Source: Myxococcales bacterium (GTDB taxonomy: Bacteria; Myxococcota_A; Polyangia; Polyangiales; Polyangiaceae). From it: a stretch of 64,000 bases of DNA. Below are positions 26,340 through 34,456 of this stretch, one piece after another. Under the pieces are notes generated by a model that saw nothing but the letters and a program-made list of their open reading frames with translations, was not told the DNA's origin and ran no database searches. Within the stretch, counting starts at the first letter, position 1. Every line of letters starts with the position of its first letter. The stretch is from contig JADJKB010000005.1 in the NCBI GenBank assembly GCA_016706225.1, positions 372,001 through 436,000 on the forward strand, written 5' to 3'. A program made the translations under genes and the position numbers.

Positions 26340-27401
26340 TCAGAGGCAGCTGTTCTTGGTTCCGGGGCTCGGGGCCGACTGGGACTTGAAGCTCGCGCCC
26401 ATGTCTTCGCTGGTCTCGTCGTGGCCCGAGATGCCGTTGCCGCCCGAGGTCTTCTCGCCGCTCTCGATCTTGCAGCGCTCGATGGCCAAGCTGGCGCCGC
26501 CGTCGCCGGCTACGCCTTGGTTCGCGGGCTTCTGGGACGCGGCAGCCGTGTCGGCCTGGTAACCGCTGACTCCGGTCTTGTCGACGCGGGTATTGGCGTC
26601 GAACTGCGTGCCCCACGTGACGTAGTCGACGTCCTTCACGGTGGAAGCGCTGCCGTCCCAGCTGAAGAGCACGATCATCTCGCGGTCGTTGCTGATGAGC
26701 GCGCCGACCTGGCTACCCACGCTGCCGTTCGTGGGGATCAACATCGCCGGCACGCTCTTGGACGCACAGCTCAGCGCGGCAGCGGTGGAGTTGAGCGTGA
26801 AGTCGGGGCACTTGCCGAAGGTCGCCTCGAAGGTCGGTTTGCCGCTGACGTTTTCTGGCGCGACCACCAGCACGGCGCCAGCCGCGAGCTTCGTGCCCGC
26901 CGGGAAGCGCGCGAGGAAGTCCGTGTTCGGAGTGCCCTGGGGGTTCCACGGACCGCTCGTCACCTTGTAGTATGCAGAGTTGTCCGCGACGTAATAGTTG
27001 CTGAGATCGACCTCGGCATTGGTCGGGTTCCAGATCTCGATGAACTCCGCGCCGCCCGGCTCGATCCCCACTTCGCTGATCAGCAGATGATCGCCGACCG
27101 TGCCGCCGCCGTCCGTGCTTGCGTCCGAAGTGCCTCCGCCGCTGCCCGAGGCGCCGCCGCCGCCCGCAGCACCCCCGGTGTTCTGACCTGCCACACCGCC
27201 GGTGTTGCCGCCGCCGGTTCCGCCCGTCGCGCCACCGGTGCCGGTTCCGCCCGTCGCGCCCGTCGCGCCCGTGCCGCCGAAGTTGCCCGCGCCGCCGGCA
27301 CCTCCGCCTCCGCCTCCGCTGCCGTCGGAACCACACGCGGCTCCCAGCACTGCGAACACACCAACGACACCGAGACCCAAGACGAAGTGAAAGGTACGCA
27401 T
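26340..27401 (-). CDS. Tethered lipoprotein with lamin-tail domain
   Basis: A 353-residue lipoprotein: signal peptide with lipobox GAAC (Cys23), a Gly/Thr/Ala-rich tether of about 80 residues, then a lamin-tail-domain start (LLISEVGIEPGGAEFIEIWNP) with DLSNYYVAD. LTD domains are Ig-like folds found in bacterial surface proteins and nuclear lamins. The ATG at 27401 was chosen over a start seven codons upstream because it opens the signal peptide directly. It converges on the ATPase gene. Confidence 0.83.
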   Translation of the reverse strand: MRTFHFVLGLGVVGVFAVLGAACGSDGSGGGGGGAGGAGNFGGTGATGATGGTGTGGATGGTGGGNTGGVAGQNTGGAAGGGGASGSGGGTSDASTDGGGTVGDHLLISEVGIEPGGAEFIEIWNPTNAEVDLSNYYVADNSAYYKVTSGPWNPQGTPNTDFLARFPAGTKLAAGAVLVVAPENVSGKPTFEATFGKCPDFTLNSTAAALSCASKSVPAMLIPTNGSVGSQVGALISNDREMIVLFSWDGSASTVKDVDYVTWGTQFDANTRVDKTGVSGYQADTAAASQKPANQGVAGDGGASLAIERCKIESGEKTSGGNGISGHDETSEDMGASFKSQSAPSPGTKNSCL

Positions 27402-27513
27402 GACGGCTACTTTCCCGCGCATAGCCCTGCTGTCAATGACGGCCGGAATCTCGTGATATCGTCGGCACCTGGCGACCTCGAAGCACAAGACCCTCGCAAA
27501 GGCGGCGCTCGGC

Positions 27514-28485
27514 TTGGTCGTCGCCTGTGGTCTGGGAGCAGTGATGGCCTGGGGTTCATGGCTGAAAATGCCGGGCAAGAGCCACGCAGGCCCCCTCGCG
27601 CCTCTCGACGCCGACGGGCTCGTGTTGCGGCGCGCGCTCGAGTCCGAAGTGCAGGTCCTCGCCAGCGAGATTGGGGAGCGAAACGTCGGCACCCCCGCCG
27701 GACTGGCCAAAGCCGCGCGCCACGTCGAGGCCGCGCTCGCTCGTTCGGGACGCGCCGTCGGAGTGCAGAGTTATCTCGTCGGCGGCGTCGAGTGCACGAA
27801 CTTCGAGGTCGAGCTGCGAGGAAGCAAGACTCCCGACGAGATCGTGCTCGTGGGTGCGCACTACGATTCGGCGCCCGGCACTCCCGGCGCCGACGATAAC
27901 GCGAGCGGCAGCGCGGCGCTGCTTCAGCTCGCTCTGCGTCTATCGGCCCTGCCGCGCCCGCCCGCGCGCACGCTGCGCTTCGTGGCGTTCGTCAACGAAG
28001 AGCCGCCCTACTTCCAGACGGCGGACATGGGGAGCTTGCGTTACGCCAGGCGCTGCCGTGAGCGCGGCGAAAAGATCGTGGCCATGCTCAGCCTCGAGAC
28101 CATCGGTTATTTCTCAGACGCCGAAGGCAGCCAGCAGTATCCACCCCCTCTGGGTCTTTTCTATCCGACCCGAGGAGACTTCATCGGCTTCGTCGGCAAC
28201 CCCGGTTCGAAGGAGCTGGTGCGGCAAGCCGTCGGAGTATTTCGAGACAAGGCACGGTTTCCGTCCCAGGGTGCTGCGGTGCCGGGAGCATTGCCCGGTG
28301 TCGGCTGGTCCGATCACTGGGCGTTCTGGCAAGAGGGTTACCCAGCCATCATGGTCACCGACACCGCCCCCTTCCGAAACCCGAACTACCACCGCGCGGG
28401 CGACACACCCGACCGCATGGACTTCGAACGGATGACGCGCGTCGTGCTCGGAGTCGAGCAGGTGCTCTTGGCGCTGGCTGGGTGA
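27514..28485 (+). CDS. M28-family zinc aminopeptidase, membrane anchored
   Basis: A 323-residue metallopeptidase of family M28. It shows the first metal ligands in GAHYDSAPGTPGADDNASG (His, then Asp), the catalytic Glu pair in FVNEEPPYF, the later Asp/Glu in LSLETIGYFSD, and a closing His in NYHRAGDTPD. A hydrophobic segment at the N-terminus is a signal anchor. The TTG at 27514 is used, but the same frame continues 15 codons to a CTG at 27469 preceded by a stop, and a Lys-rich n-region there (TSKHKTLAK) suggests the true start may be upstream. It removes N-terminal residues from peptides outside the cytoplasm. Confidence 0.85.
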   Translation: MVVACGLGAVMAWGSWLKMPGKSHAGPLAPLDADGLVLRRALESEVQVLASEIGERNVGTPAGLAKAARHVEAALARSGRAVGVQSYLVGGVECTNFEVELRGSKTPDEIVLVGAHYDSAPGTPGADDNASGSAALLQLALRLSALPRPPARTLRFVAFVNEEPPYFQTADMGSLRYARRCRERGEKIVAMLSLETIGYFSDAEGSQQYPPPLGLFYPTRGDFIGFVGNPGSKELVRQAVGVFRDKARFPSQGAAVPGALPGVGWSDHWAFWQEGYPAIMVTDTAPFRNPNYHRAGDTPDRMDFERMTRVVLGVEQVLLALAG

Positions 28486-28494
28486 GCGTTCGGA

Positions 28495-29526
28495 TCAGGG
28501 CGGGGTGCAGACCGCGGTCGTACCCCCGAAGAACGGCTCGACGTCGAAGTTGGTCCAGGCCTGGTTCAGCTTCCAGATGCTGTTGTCATCCTCGAAGAGC
28601 ACGACGTCGTCGTTGTCGCCGCTGGCGTACGCGCCCCAGTGCCACTGGCAGATGTCCGTGTCGGAGCGTGAGAACTTCGCGTCGAACACCTTGGCTCCGT
28701 CCTGCCAAGTGACCATCACACCGTCGTGGTAGTTGATGTAGATGGTGGTGCGCACCCATTTGCCCTTGGGGAAGCTCGAAACGTTCGCGGCGAAGGTCAC
28801 GCTGCCGCCGGTGTTCTTGATGTGCGCGGGGGTCAGACGATTCGAGGTGTCTTCGAGCCCGAGGGTGACCACCGTGTCGTTCCAGCCGCAGTCGTTGTTG
28901 ACGGTCCAGAAGCTGAACCACTTGCCGTTCTGGAACGCATAGGGTGTCTCCAACCAGCTCGAATAGATGTTCACGACGCCGTACGGCGCCTCGATGCCGG
29001 CGCCCTTGTTGGTGTAAGCGGGCACGACGGCGTCACCCGTGAACTGCACTCCGCCGTAGCCGCGATGGGACTGGTTGATGCTGCAGGTGATCTCCGAGCG
29101 GTGTGAGTGGGTCGGACTGACGGCGTGCGCGGTCGAGAACCCATTCTGGTGGCAGAGACCATTGTTCCAGTCGTTGCCGTAGGTCTGGCTCGTCCAGCGG
29201 GAGTAGTCACCGGTCTCGAAGTCATCGAACCAGAGGCGTTTGGCGTCGAAACAAGCACCGGTCCCTCCCACGCCGCCCGTCCCGGCGCCGCCACCGTTCG
29301 GGGCGCCGCCGGTGGTGGACCCGGCGCTGCCGCCGCTGGCACCGCCCGAGCTCATGCCGCCGCTCGCGCCACTCGCGCCGCCCGCGCTCACGCCGCCCGA
29401 GCTCACACCACCGCCGCCGCTGGCACCGCCCGAGCTCGCACCGCCGCTCGAGTCCTCACCGCACGCCACCGCTGCGAGCGCCAACGTGAGCGCAATTCCC
29501 CTTACCAAGCCAGCGCCGGAGTCCAT
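28495..29526 (-). CDS. Tethered lipoprotein with concanavalin/heparin-lyase-like domain
   Basis: A 343-residue lipoprotein: lipobox AVAC (Cys22), a Gly/Ser/Ala-rich tether of about 75 residues, then a beta-rich domain opening with LWFDDFETGDYSRW and holding SHRSEITC, GKWFSFWTVNNDCGW and VTWQDGAKVFDA. The pattern resembles jelly-roll carbohydrate-active domains such as polysaccharide lyase or LamG types. Whether it is catalytic cannot be judged. It is divergent from the lipoprotein at 29662. Confidence 0.78.
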   Translation of the reverse strand: MDSGAGLVRGIALTLALAAVACGEDSSGGASSGGASGGGGVSSGGVSAGGASGASGGMSSGGASGGSAGSTTGGAPNGGGAGTGGVGGTGACFDAKRLWFDDFETGDYSRWTSQTYGNDWNNGLCHQNGFSTAHAVSPTHSHRSEITCSINQSHRGYGGVQFTGDAVVPAYTNKGAGIEAPYGVVNIYSSWLETPYAFQNGKWFSFWTVNNDCGWNDTVVTLGLEDTSNRLTPAHIKNTGGSVTFAANVSSFPKGKWVRTTIYINYHDGVMVTWQDGAKVFDAKFSRSDTDICQWHWGAYASGDNDDVVLFEDDNSIWKLNQAWTNFDVEPFFGGTTAVCTPP

Positions 29527-29599
29527 GCCGTCCAGAGTGGCGGGGTTTTCGGGAAATGAAAAGTCGCCCACCGGCGCTCGCTGATGCGTCCCACCCGGC

Positions 29600-29629
29600 G
29601 CAACGTTTCGTGTCATTCGTTCTAATGGC
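29600..29629 (+). promoter_or_regulatory. Putative ECF-type promoter upstream of a tethered lipoprotein
   Basis: GCAAC at 29600-29604, 16 bases, TCTAA at 29621-29625, followed by TGGC. The arrangement resembles ECF promoters, and the last ten bases TTCTAATGGC are identical to an element upstream of the lipoprotein at 50832, with equal spacing. The start codon is 36 bases downstream. Confidence 0.4.
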
Positions 29630-29661
29630 CGACTGGACTCGGTGGTGCGAGGCTCTGCCTC

Positions 29662-30411
29662 ATGACGCCCAAACTCGGCAGGCTCCTGCTCGTGGCCGCA
29701 GTCCTTTCCCACGCCACCGGGTGCGGTAGCTCGTCCGACGGCGGTCCGACCGCGACGGGGGGCAGCGCGGGCGCAGGCGGCGGAGCGGGCGCCTCGGGTG
29801 GCGCCGCCGGGGCGGCGTCGGGTGGTGCGGCGGGCGGTGGCGGCTCGGCAGGTACGCTGGCGGGGGGTACGGGTGGAGGTTCGGCCGTCCTCTTTCGCGA
29901 TGACTTCGACGCACCGAATCCGGCCTGGCAGTTCGACGCCGGCGACCCCGAGGCGACCTACTCGGTGAAAGGCGGAGTGCTCGAAGTGAAGGGTGGGTTC
30001 CTTCAAGCGTTCGCCTTCTTGCCCATCGACCCGAGCTGGGGCGACGACGTCGAAGTGCGGACGAGCTTTCGACTCGTCACCGGCATGGTGGGCGGCGCCG
30101 TCGTGCGCGCCGACACCGCCTCGCTGAACGCGGTCAACTGCAACTTGAGGGAAGACCTCGATCAGCTGCGGGGTGCCCAACATGTGGACCGAACGTACAT
30201 GACCCTCGGGGACAAGAGCACGCCGGTCGCCAACGGAACGAGCTACGAGATCTCCGCACGCATCATCGGCAGCACGCTCACCTGCACGGAGGTCGGCGGT
30301 CCGACCTTGGACATTCCGAACGTGTCCTTTGCGAGCGGCGCCGTCGGCCTGTTCGTCTACCAGGGAACCGTGGAGTTCGACTGGTACGAGGTCCGCAAGC
30401 CGACGCCGTGA
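29662..30411 (+). CDS. Tethered lipoprotein with concanavalin-like beta domain
   Basis: A 249-residue lipoprotein: lipobox ATGC (Cys21), a Gly/Ala/Ser-rich tether of about 50 residues, and a beta-rich domain of the LamG/DUF1080 type opening LFRDDFDAPNPAWQFD and ending VGLFVYQGTVEFDWYEVRK. These features, a start with DDF and an end with FDW-x-x-V, are typical of laminin-G-like sugar-binding folds. It is divergent from the related-looking lipoprotein at 28495 and may share regulation. Confidence 0.78.
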   Translation: MTPKLGRLLLVAAVLSHATGCGSSSDGGPTATGGSAGAGGGAGASGGAAGAASGGAAGGGGSAGTLAGGTGGGSAVLFRDDFDAPNPAWQFDAGDPEATYSVKGGVLEVKGGFLQAFAFLPIDPSWGDDVEVRTSFRLVTGMVGGAVVRADTASLNAVNCNLREDLDQLRGAQHVDRTYMTLGDKSTPVANGTSYEISARIIGSTLTCTEVGGPTLDIPNVSFASGAVGLFVYQGTVEFDWYEVRKPTP

Positions 30412-30474
30412 CACCCCAGACAGGGCTCGACGCATCGGGCGACTCCGCATAGCTTCCCCCACGGTGGCGCGGTT

Positions 30475-32328
30475 GTGACGATCTCTGGGCGAAGGGTTTG
30501 GGCGCGGGCGTCGTTGCTGGTAGCGGCAAGCCTGGCTCCGCTGTTGCTCGCTCGCTGTTCTCCGTCGCCTCCGGTTTCGCCCGGCGGGGCATCTTCCGGC
30601 AAGGTCGACGTGAGCAGTAACGTGCGCCGCGAGGACTACGCGGGCTCGCGCATCTGCGGCAAATGCCACGGCGACATTGCACGGAAGTGGACCAATTCCC
30701 CGATGCACCGCATGACCCGAGCCGTCGCTGGCGCGCGCGTGGACGCACCCTTCGACGGTCGGCCATTCCGCTTCATGGGTGACACCGCCACGCCGGAGAT
30801 GCTGCGTGGAGCGCGCTTCGTTCGCCTCGATTCGGCTCGCGAGGGCAAGACCTTGTACCGGGTCACCAAGGTGATCGGGGGTCGGTACCGAGAAGACTAC
30901 GCGGGGGTTCGCGTGGATGAGAAGGACCCTGGCGCTGCCGCTGGCGGCGACGATCGCATCTTGCCAATCACCTGGCTCCGGTTCTCGAACGAGTGGCGAT
31001 ACAAGGGTTACTCGGTGATGAACCCCGAGCGGAATGGACTCGTCACCGGGCCGGTCTGGCGCACGACCTGTATCTTCTGCCACAACACCGTGCCGTCGCT
31101 GGTGACGATGTACGACGAGCTCCACGGCCCGGGAGGGCCGAAGTACCAAGGCTCGGCGTCGTTCGTCTTGCCGAGCACCCTCATGCCGCGCTTCCGGATC
31201 ACGGATCCACACCGGCTGGGCACGGCCATCCGCGGCGAGGTCGAGTTGCTCGGTGGCGAGATCTCGGCCTCGGAGCCGCAAGCGCTGCTCGCGGAGGCGA
31301 TGCAGGCGACCCGCCGCTCGTTCGGCGAGGCGCAACTCGTCGAGACGGGGATCGGCTGCGAGGCCTGTCACGGTGGCTCGCGCGAACACGCCGAGTCGCC
31401 CACACATGTGCGCACCAGTTTTGCGGTACGAAGCGACTTCATGCAGGTCACGGCTCCCGACGGTCGCAGACCGTCGCGCGCGTCCGACATGAACCGCGCC
31501 TGCGCCAAGTGCCACACAGTCTTGTTCAGCGGTTACCGCTACACCTGGGAGGGCGGCGAGCGTTTCGAGCACCCCGGCGGCAGCAACGTGAACTCCGGCG
31601 AAGCCCGCGATTTCATGCTCGGTCACTGCTCGAACGAGCTGTCGTGCGCGTCGTGTCACGATCCCCACGCGGAAGATCCCCGCGCGCGGTTGGAAGAGCT
31701 GACGGGGCCCAAGGGGCAGGCGCTGTGCACGAGTTGCCACCGCAAATATTCTTCGCCTCTGGAGCTCGAGCGTCACACCCACCACCTGGCATCCGGGCCT
31801 GGCAGCGCCTGCGTCGCCTGCCACATGCCGCGCAAGAACATGGGACTGGCTTATGCGCTCACGCGTTATCACCGGATCGGATCACCAACGGACCCAGAGC
31901 GAGTACTCCGCGATCGGCCCATGGAGTGTGCGCTGTGTCACCCGACGAAGACGACCGAATTCCTCGTGAGCACCGCCGAGACTTGGTACAAAAAGCGTTT
32001 CGATCGGCGGCGGCTTCGCGGGCTGTATGGAGCCGACTTCACCGGGCCCGCCTGGCTTGCGACGTTGCGACACGGCAAACCGCACGAGCAGGCCACGGCC
32101 ATCGGCATGCTCGGGGAACAACGCGTCGCGGCGGCGTTGCCCGACCTGGTCGAGCAGCTCGACAACTCGATCGTGCTCGTGCGGTTCTTCGCCCGGGGTG
32201 CCATCGAGCAGATCAGCGGCGAAAAACTCGAGCTGGACATGGGCCGTCCGGGACCGGAACTGGTCGCGGCAGGCCGCGCTTGGTTGGAACGGCGCAGCGG
32301 GCCCCCGAGCAAAGCCGTCTCCGAGTAG
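30475..32328 (+). CDS. Octaheme c-type cytochrome with C-terminal HEAT-like repeat
   Basis: A 617-residue secreted cytochrome with eight CXXCH motifs at about residues 61 (CGKCH), 199 (CIFCH), 295 (CEACH), 343 (CAKCH), 391 (CASCH), 418 (CTSCH), 446 (CVACH) and 485 (CALCH). A signal sequence ends near Cys28; LARC has Arg at -1, an unusual lipobox, so lipid attachment is doubtful. The final 80 residues look like a HEAT repeat (EQATAIGMLGEQRVAAALPDL). Heme assembly happens outside the cytoplasm, so it probably carries electrons at the envelope. It resembles the c554-like multiheme superfamily, but the redox partner is unknown. The start is GTG at 30475. Confidence 0.87.
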   Translation: MTISGRRVWARASLLVAASLAPLLLARCSPSPPVSPGGASSGKVDVSSNVRREDYAGSRICGKCHGDIARKWTNSPMHRMTRAVAGARVDAPFDGRPFRFMGDTATPEMLRGARFVRLDSAREGKTLYRVTKVIGGRYREDYAGVRVDEKDPGAAAGGDDRILPITWLRFSNEWRYKGYSVMNPERNGLVTGPVWRTTCIFCHNTVPSLVTMYDELHGPGGPKYQGSASFVLPSTLMPRFRITDPHRLGTAIRGEVELLGGEISASEPQALLAEAMQATRRSFGEAQLVETGIGCEACHGGSREHAESPTHVRTSFAVRSDFMQVTAPDGRRPSRASDMNRACAKCHTVLFSGYRYTWEGGERFEHPGGSNVNSGEARDFMLGHCSNELSCASCHDPHAEDPRARLEELTGPKGQALCTSCHRKYSSPLELERHTHHLASGPGSACVACHMPRKNMGLAYALTRYHRIGSPTDPERVLRDRPMECALCHPTKTTEFLVSTAETWYKKRFDRRRLRGLYGADFTGPAWLATLRHGKPHEQATAIGMLGEQRVAAALPDLVEQLDNSIVLVRFFARGAIEQISGEKLELDMGRPGPELVAAGRAWLERRSGPPSKAVSE

Positions 32329-32374
32329 ACACCCGGGCGCAGGAGTGCCTGGTGTCGGTGTAAGCTGGCTGAAC

Positions 32375-33139
32375 ATGTCCCGCGCCTGGCTCCTCGGTAT
32401 TGGGCTCGCTTTCGCAGCCTGCCTGAACATCGAGGAGGCGGAGCCCAGAACCGAAGCCGGCGGCGGGACCGGAGGCGGGGGAGCAGCGCAGAGCGACGCA
32501 GGCCCGGACGTCGTGAGCGGTGGGAGCTGGAACGCCGACTCGTCCCTCGAGGCAGCCGTCGAGGCAGCCAGCGACGCCGCAGTTGACACCTCCGGCGGCG
32601 GTGGCTGCTCTCCGGACAATCCGCTCTTGCTCGACGACTTCGGCTCGCCCGATGGGCCGCTCGGCTCGGCGTGGACCGGGGACGTCGGCTCGTTTGCGGT
32701 CCAGGGCGGCCAGCTCCGGCATACGAAGGCCGGGCTCGATGATCGCATCCTGAACAGCAAGAAGCTGTGTGCCAAGCAGACTGCGAGCGTGCGGCTCATG
32801 AAGGTCGACCCGAGCTCGGGGCTGGTGGGCGTGATGTTTGCTGCGACCAGCAACAAGGACTGCAACCTGATCCAGGTCGGTCACTCCGGTGCCCAGAACG
32901 GCATCTCGGTGGCCAAGTGCTGGAACGGGAAATGGAGCACACACATGAGCACACCGTGGCCAGTGTTCGACGGCGACCGCATCGAAGCGCGGCTCACCGA
33001 GGCCGGGCTGCTCACCGTTCTGGTCAACGCCGAGGTGGTCGGCAGCGTGAACGTCGGCACCTTCCCCCCGAGCCAGCCGGGCATCGCACTGTTCGCGGCG
33101 GGGACCGGCGTCGTGCTCGACGACTTCAAGGGTGGATGA
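32375..33139 (+). CDS. Lipoprotein with concanavalin-like domain
   Basis: A 254-residue lipoprotein: lipobox FAAC (Cys16), an Asp/Ala/Gly-rich linker, then a beta-rich domain opening LLLDDFGSPDGPLGSAW and ending GIALFAAGTGVVLDDFKGG. The DDF-type start and end match the jelly-roll layout of the protein at 29662. It comes 46 bases after the cytochrome gene and 66 before the next lipoprotein, suggesting one transcription unit. Confidence 0.75.
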   Translation: MSRAWLLGIGLAFAACLNIEEAEPRTEAGGGTGGGGAAQSDAGPDVVSGGSWNADSSLEAAVEAASDAAVDTSGGGGCSPDNPLLLDDFGSPDGPLGSAWTGDVGSFAVQGGQLRHTKAGLDDRILNSKKLCAKQTASVRLMKVDPSSGLVGVMFAATSNKDCNLIQVGHSGAQNGISVAKCWNGKWSTHMSTPWPVFDGDRIEARLTEAGLLTVLVNAEVVGSVNVGTFPPSQPGIALFAAGTGVVLDDFKGG

Positions 33140-33205
33140 GAGCGGCCACGCATCGGCGTGGGCCAGCTTCCGTCCGGCTGCCGCCCATGCGAGACTCGTT
33201 GTTGG

Positions 33206-34339
33206 ATGAGAAAGCTCGTCTTCTGTCTGCTCATGGCGTCCGCCTGCGGCGAGAGTGACGGCGGCTCGTCGTCGTCCGGGGGCTCGGGCGGCATGGGTGC
33301 GGGCACAGCGAGCGGCGGCAGTGCCGGAGCGGGACTCGCCGGCGGCACGGGCGCGACCGCCAGCGGGGGTGTACCGAGCGACGCGGGCGACGACGCGAGT
33401 GGCGGCACCGCCGGGTCTGGCGCAAACGCGGGCAGCGGTGGCGTGGACGCCGGACCCGATGCGGCGAGTGATGCGAGCGACGGCGCTGCGGGTACCGCGG
33501 GGGCAACCGGCAACGCCATGTGGGTCTGGCAGGGCGACAAGTTCGTCGATGCGACCGCGCGCAGCGCGCTCCTCTCGTACGCAAAGAGCCACGGCGTGAG
33601 CCGGCTGTTCGTCAGTGCGTACCCCACGCTCCTGGCAAGCTCACCGAAGTACGCGCCCGCGGCGTGGCGCAAGGGGCTCGAGGACGCGGCGACTCAGGCC
33701 ATCGTCGTGGAGGTGCTGTTCGGCGACCCGACCTGGACCTCCCCCGGCGCCGACCAGACCTGGGCCATCAACAACCTGATCGTGCCGCTGGCTCAGTTCG
33801 TCAGCGACCCGAGCACGAAGGTGAAACCCGCGGCGTTGCACTTCGACGTCGAACCGCACGGCCTCGCCGGGTGGGGCAGCATGTCGGACGCCGAGCATCA
33901 GAAGTTGATCGCGGATCTGTGTGACTTCTTCGTGCTCACCCGCCAGAAGCTGGACGCCGGCGGCGCCCAATCCCTGGCCGTGCATGCGGATCTGCCGTCG
34001 TGGTGGGACTCGAGCGCACTGAGCTTCTCGTACGCGGGGAAACAGGCCACGGGATACGAGCATGCCCTCGGCCGTCTCGACGCGGTCGCGCTCATGGCCT
34101 ACTCGAACAGCCAGGCCTCGGTGCTGGCGAACTCGGCCAAGGAGGTCGGCTTCACCGACGCGGCGGGCAAGCGGCTCTGGATCGGCGTCGAGACCGATCC
34201 CGCCCATGCGAGCGACGCGTTCGTGACGAAGTCCGCCCTCGACAGCGCGCTCGGCGCCATTGGCTCCAGCTACTCAGGTCACGCGAGCTACGCCGGCTGG
34301 GCGGTGCACGAATACGCGTACTGGAGTGTCATGCCCTGA
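33206..34339 (+). CDS. Tethered lipoprotein with TIM-barrel-like domain
   Basis: A 377-residue lipoprotein: lipobox ASAC (Cys14), then a Gly/Ser/Ala/Asp-rich tether of about 85 residues. The C-terminal domain has alternating strand/helix segments suggestive of a TIM barrel: MWVWQGDKF, RLFVSAYPTL, ALHFDVEPHGL, LAVHADLPSWW, AVALMAYSNSQ and LWIGVETDP. The DVEPHG and VETDP stretches carry acids where glycoside hydrolases place their catalytic pair, though enzyme activity is only inferred. The ATG at 33206 is used. Two hairpins follow the stop. Confidence 0.75.
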   Translation: MRKLVFCLLMASACGESDGGSSSSGGSGGMGAGTASGGSAGAGLAGGTGATASGGVPSDAGDDASGGTAGSGANAGSGGVDAGPDAASDASDGAAGTAGATGNAMWVWQGDKFVDATARSALLSYAKSHGVSRLFVSAYPTLLASSPKYAPAAWRKGLEDAATQAIVVEVLFGDPTWTSPGADQTWAINNLIVPLAQFVSDPSTKVKPAALHFDVEPHGLAGWGSMSDAEHQKLIADLCDFFVLTRQKLDAGGAQSLAVHADLPSWWDSSALSFSYAGKQATGYEHALGRLDAVALMAYSNSQASVLANSAKEVGFTDAAGKRLWIGVETDPAHASDAFVTKSALDSALGAIGSSYSGHASYAGWAVHEYAYWSVMP

Positions 34340-34353
34340 GCTCCGGGCGCCGA

Positions 34354-34370
34354 GGGGCCGCATCGGCCCC
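34354..34370 (+). terminator. Hairpin after the TIM-barrel lipoprotein gene
   Basis: GGGGCCG (34354-34360) and CGGCCCC (34364-34370) form a perfect 7-base-pair stem with a CAT loop, 14 bases after the stop codon. There is no strong T-run. Confidence 0.45.
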
Positions 34371-34382
34371 ACAAACGCGAAA

Positions 34383-34419
34383 CACGCGCCGGAACCGAGC
34401 CCGGCGCGTGCCTCGTTTT
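34383..34419 (+). terminator. Rho-independent terminator between convergent genes
   Basis: CACGCGCCGG (34383-34392) and CCGGCGCGTG (34401-34410) form a perfect 10-base-pair stem with an 8-base loop, followed by CCTCGTTTT. It lies between the convergent ends of two lipoprotein genes and may serve both. Confidence 0.65.
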
Positions 34420-34456
34420 GCTCGGCCTCCGCGGAAGCGGGGCGAGCTCTCTCTTC

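Noticed and set aside
28495..31872. 1125-codon minus-strand reading through the cytochrome gene
   Set aside because: Only the end beyond the ATG at 29526 is real; the rest is antisense to the octaheme cytochrome and its neighbour.
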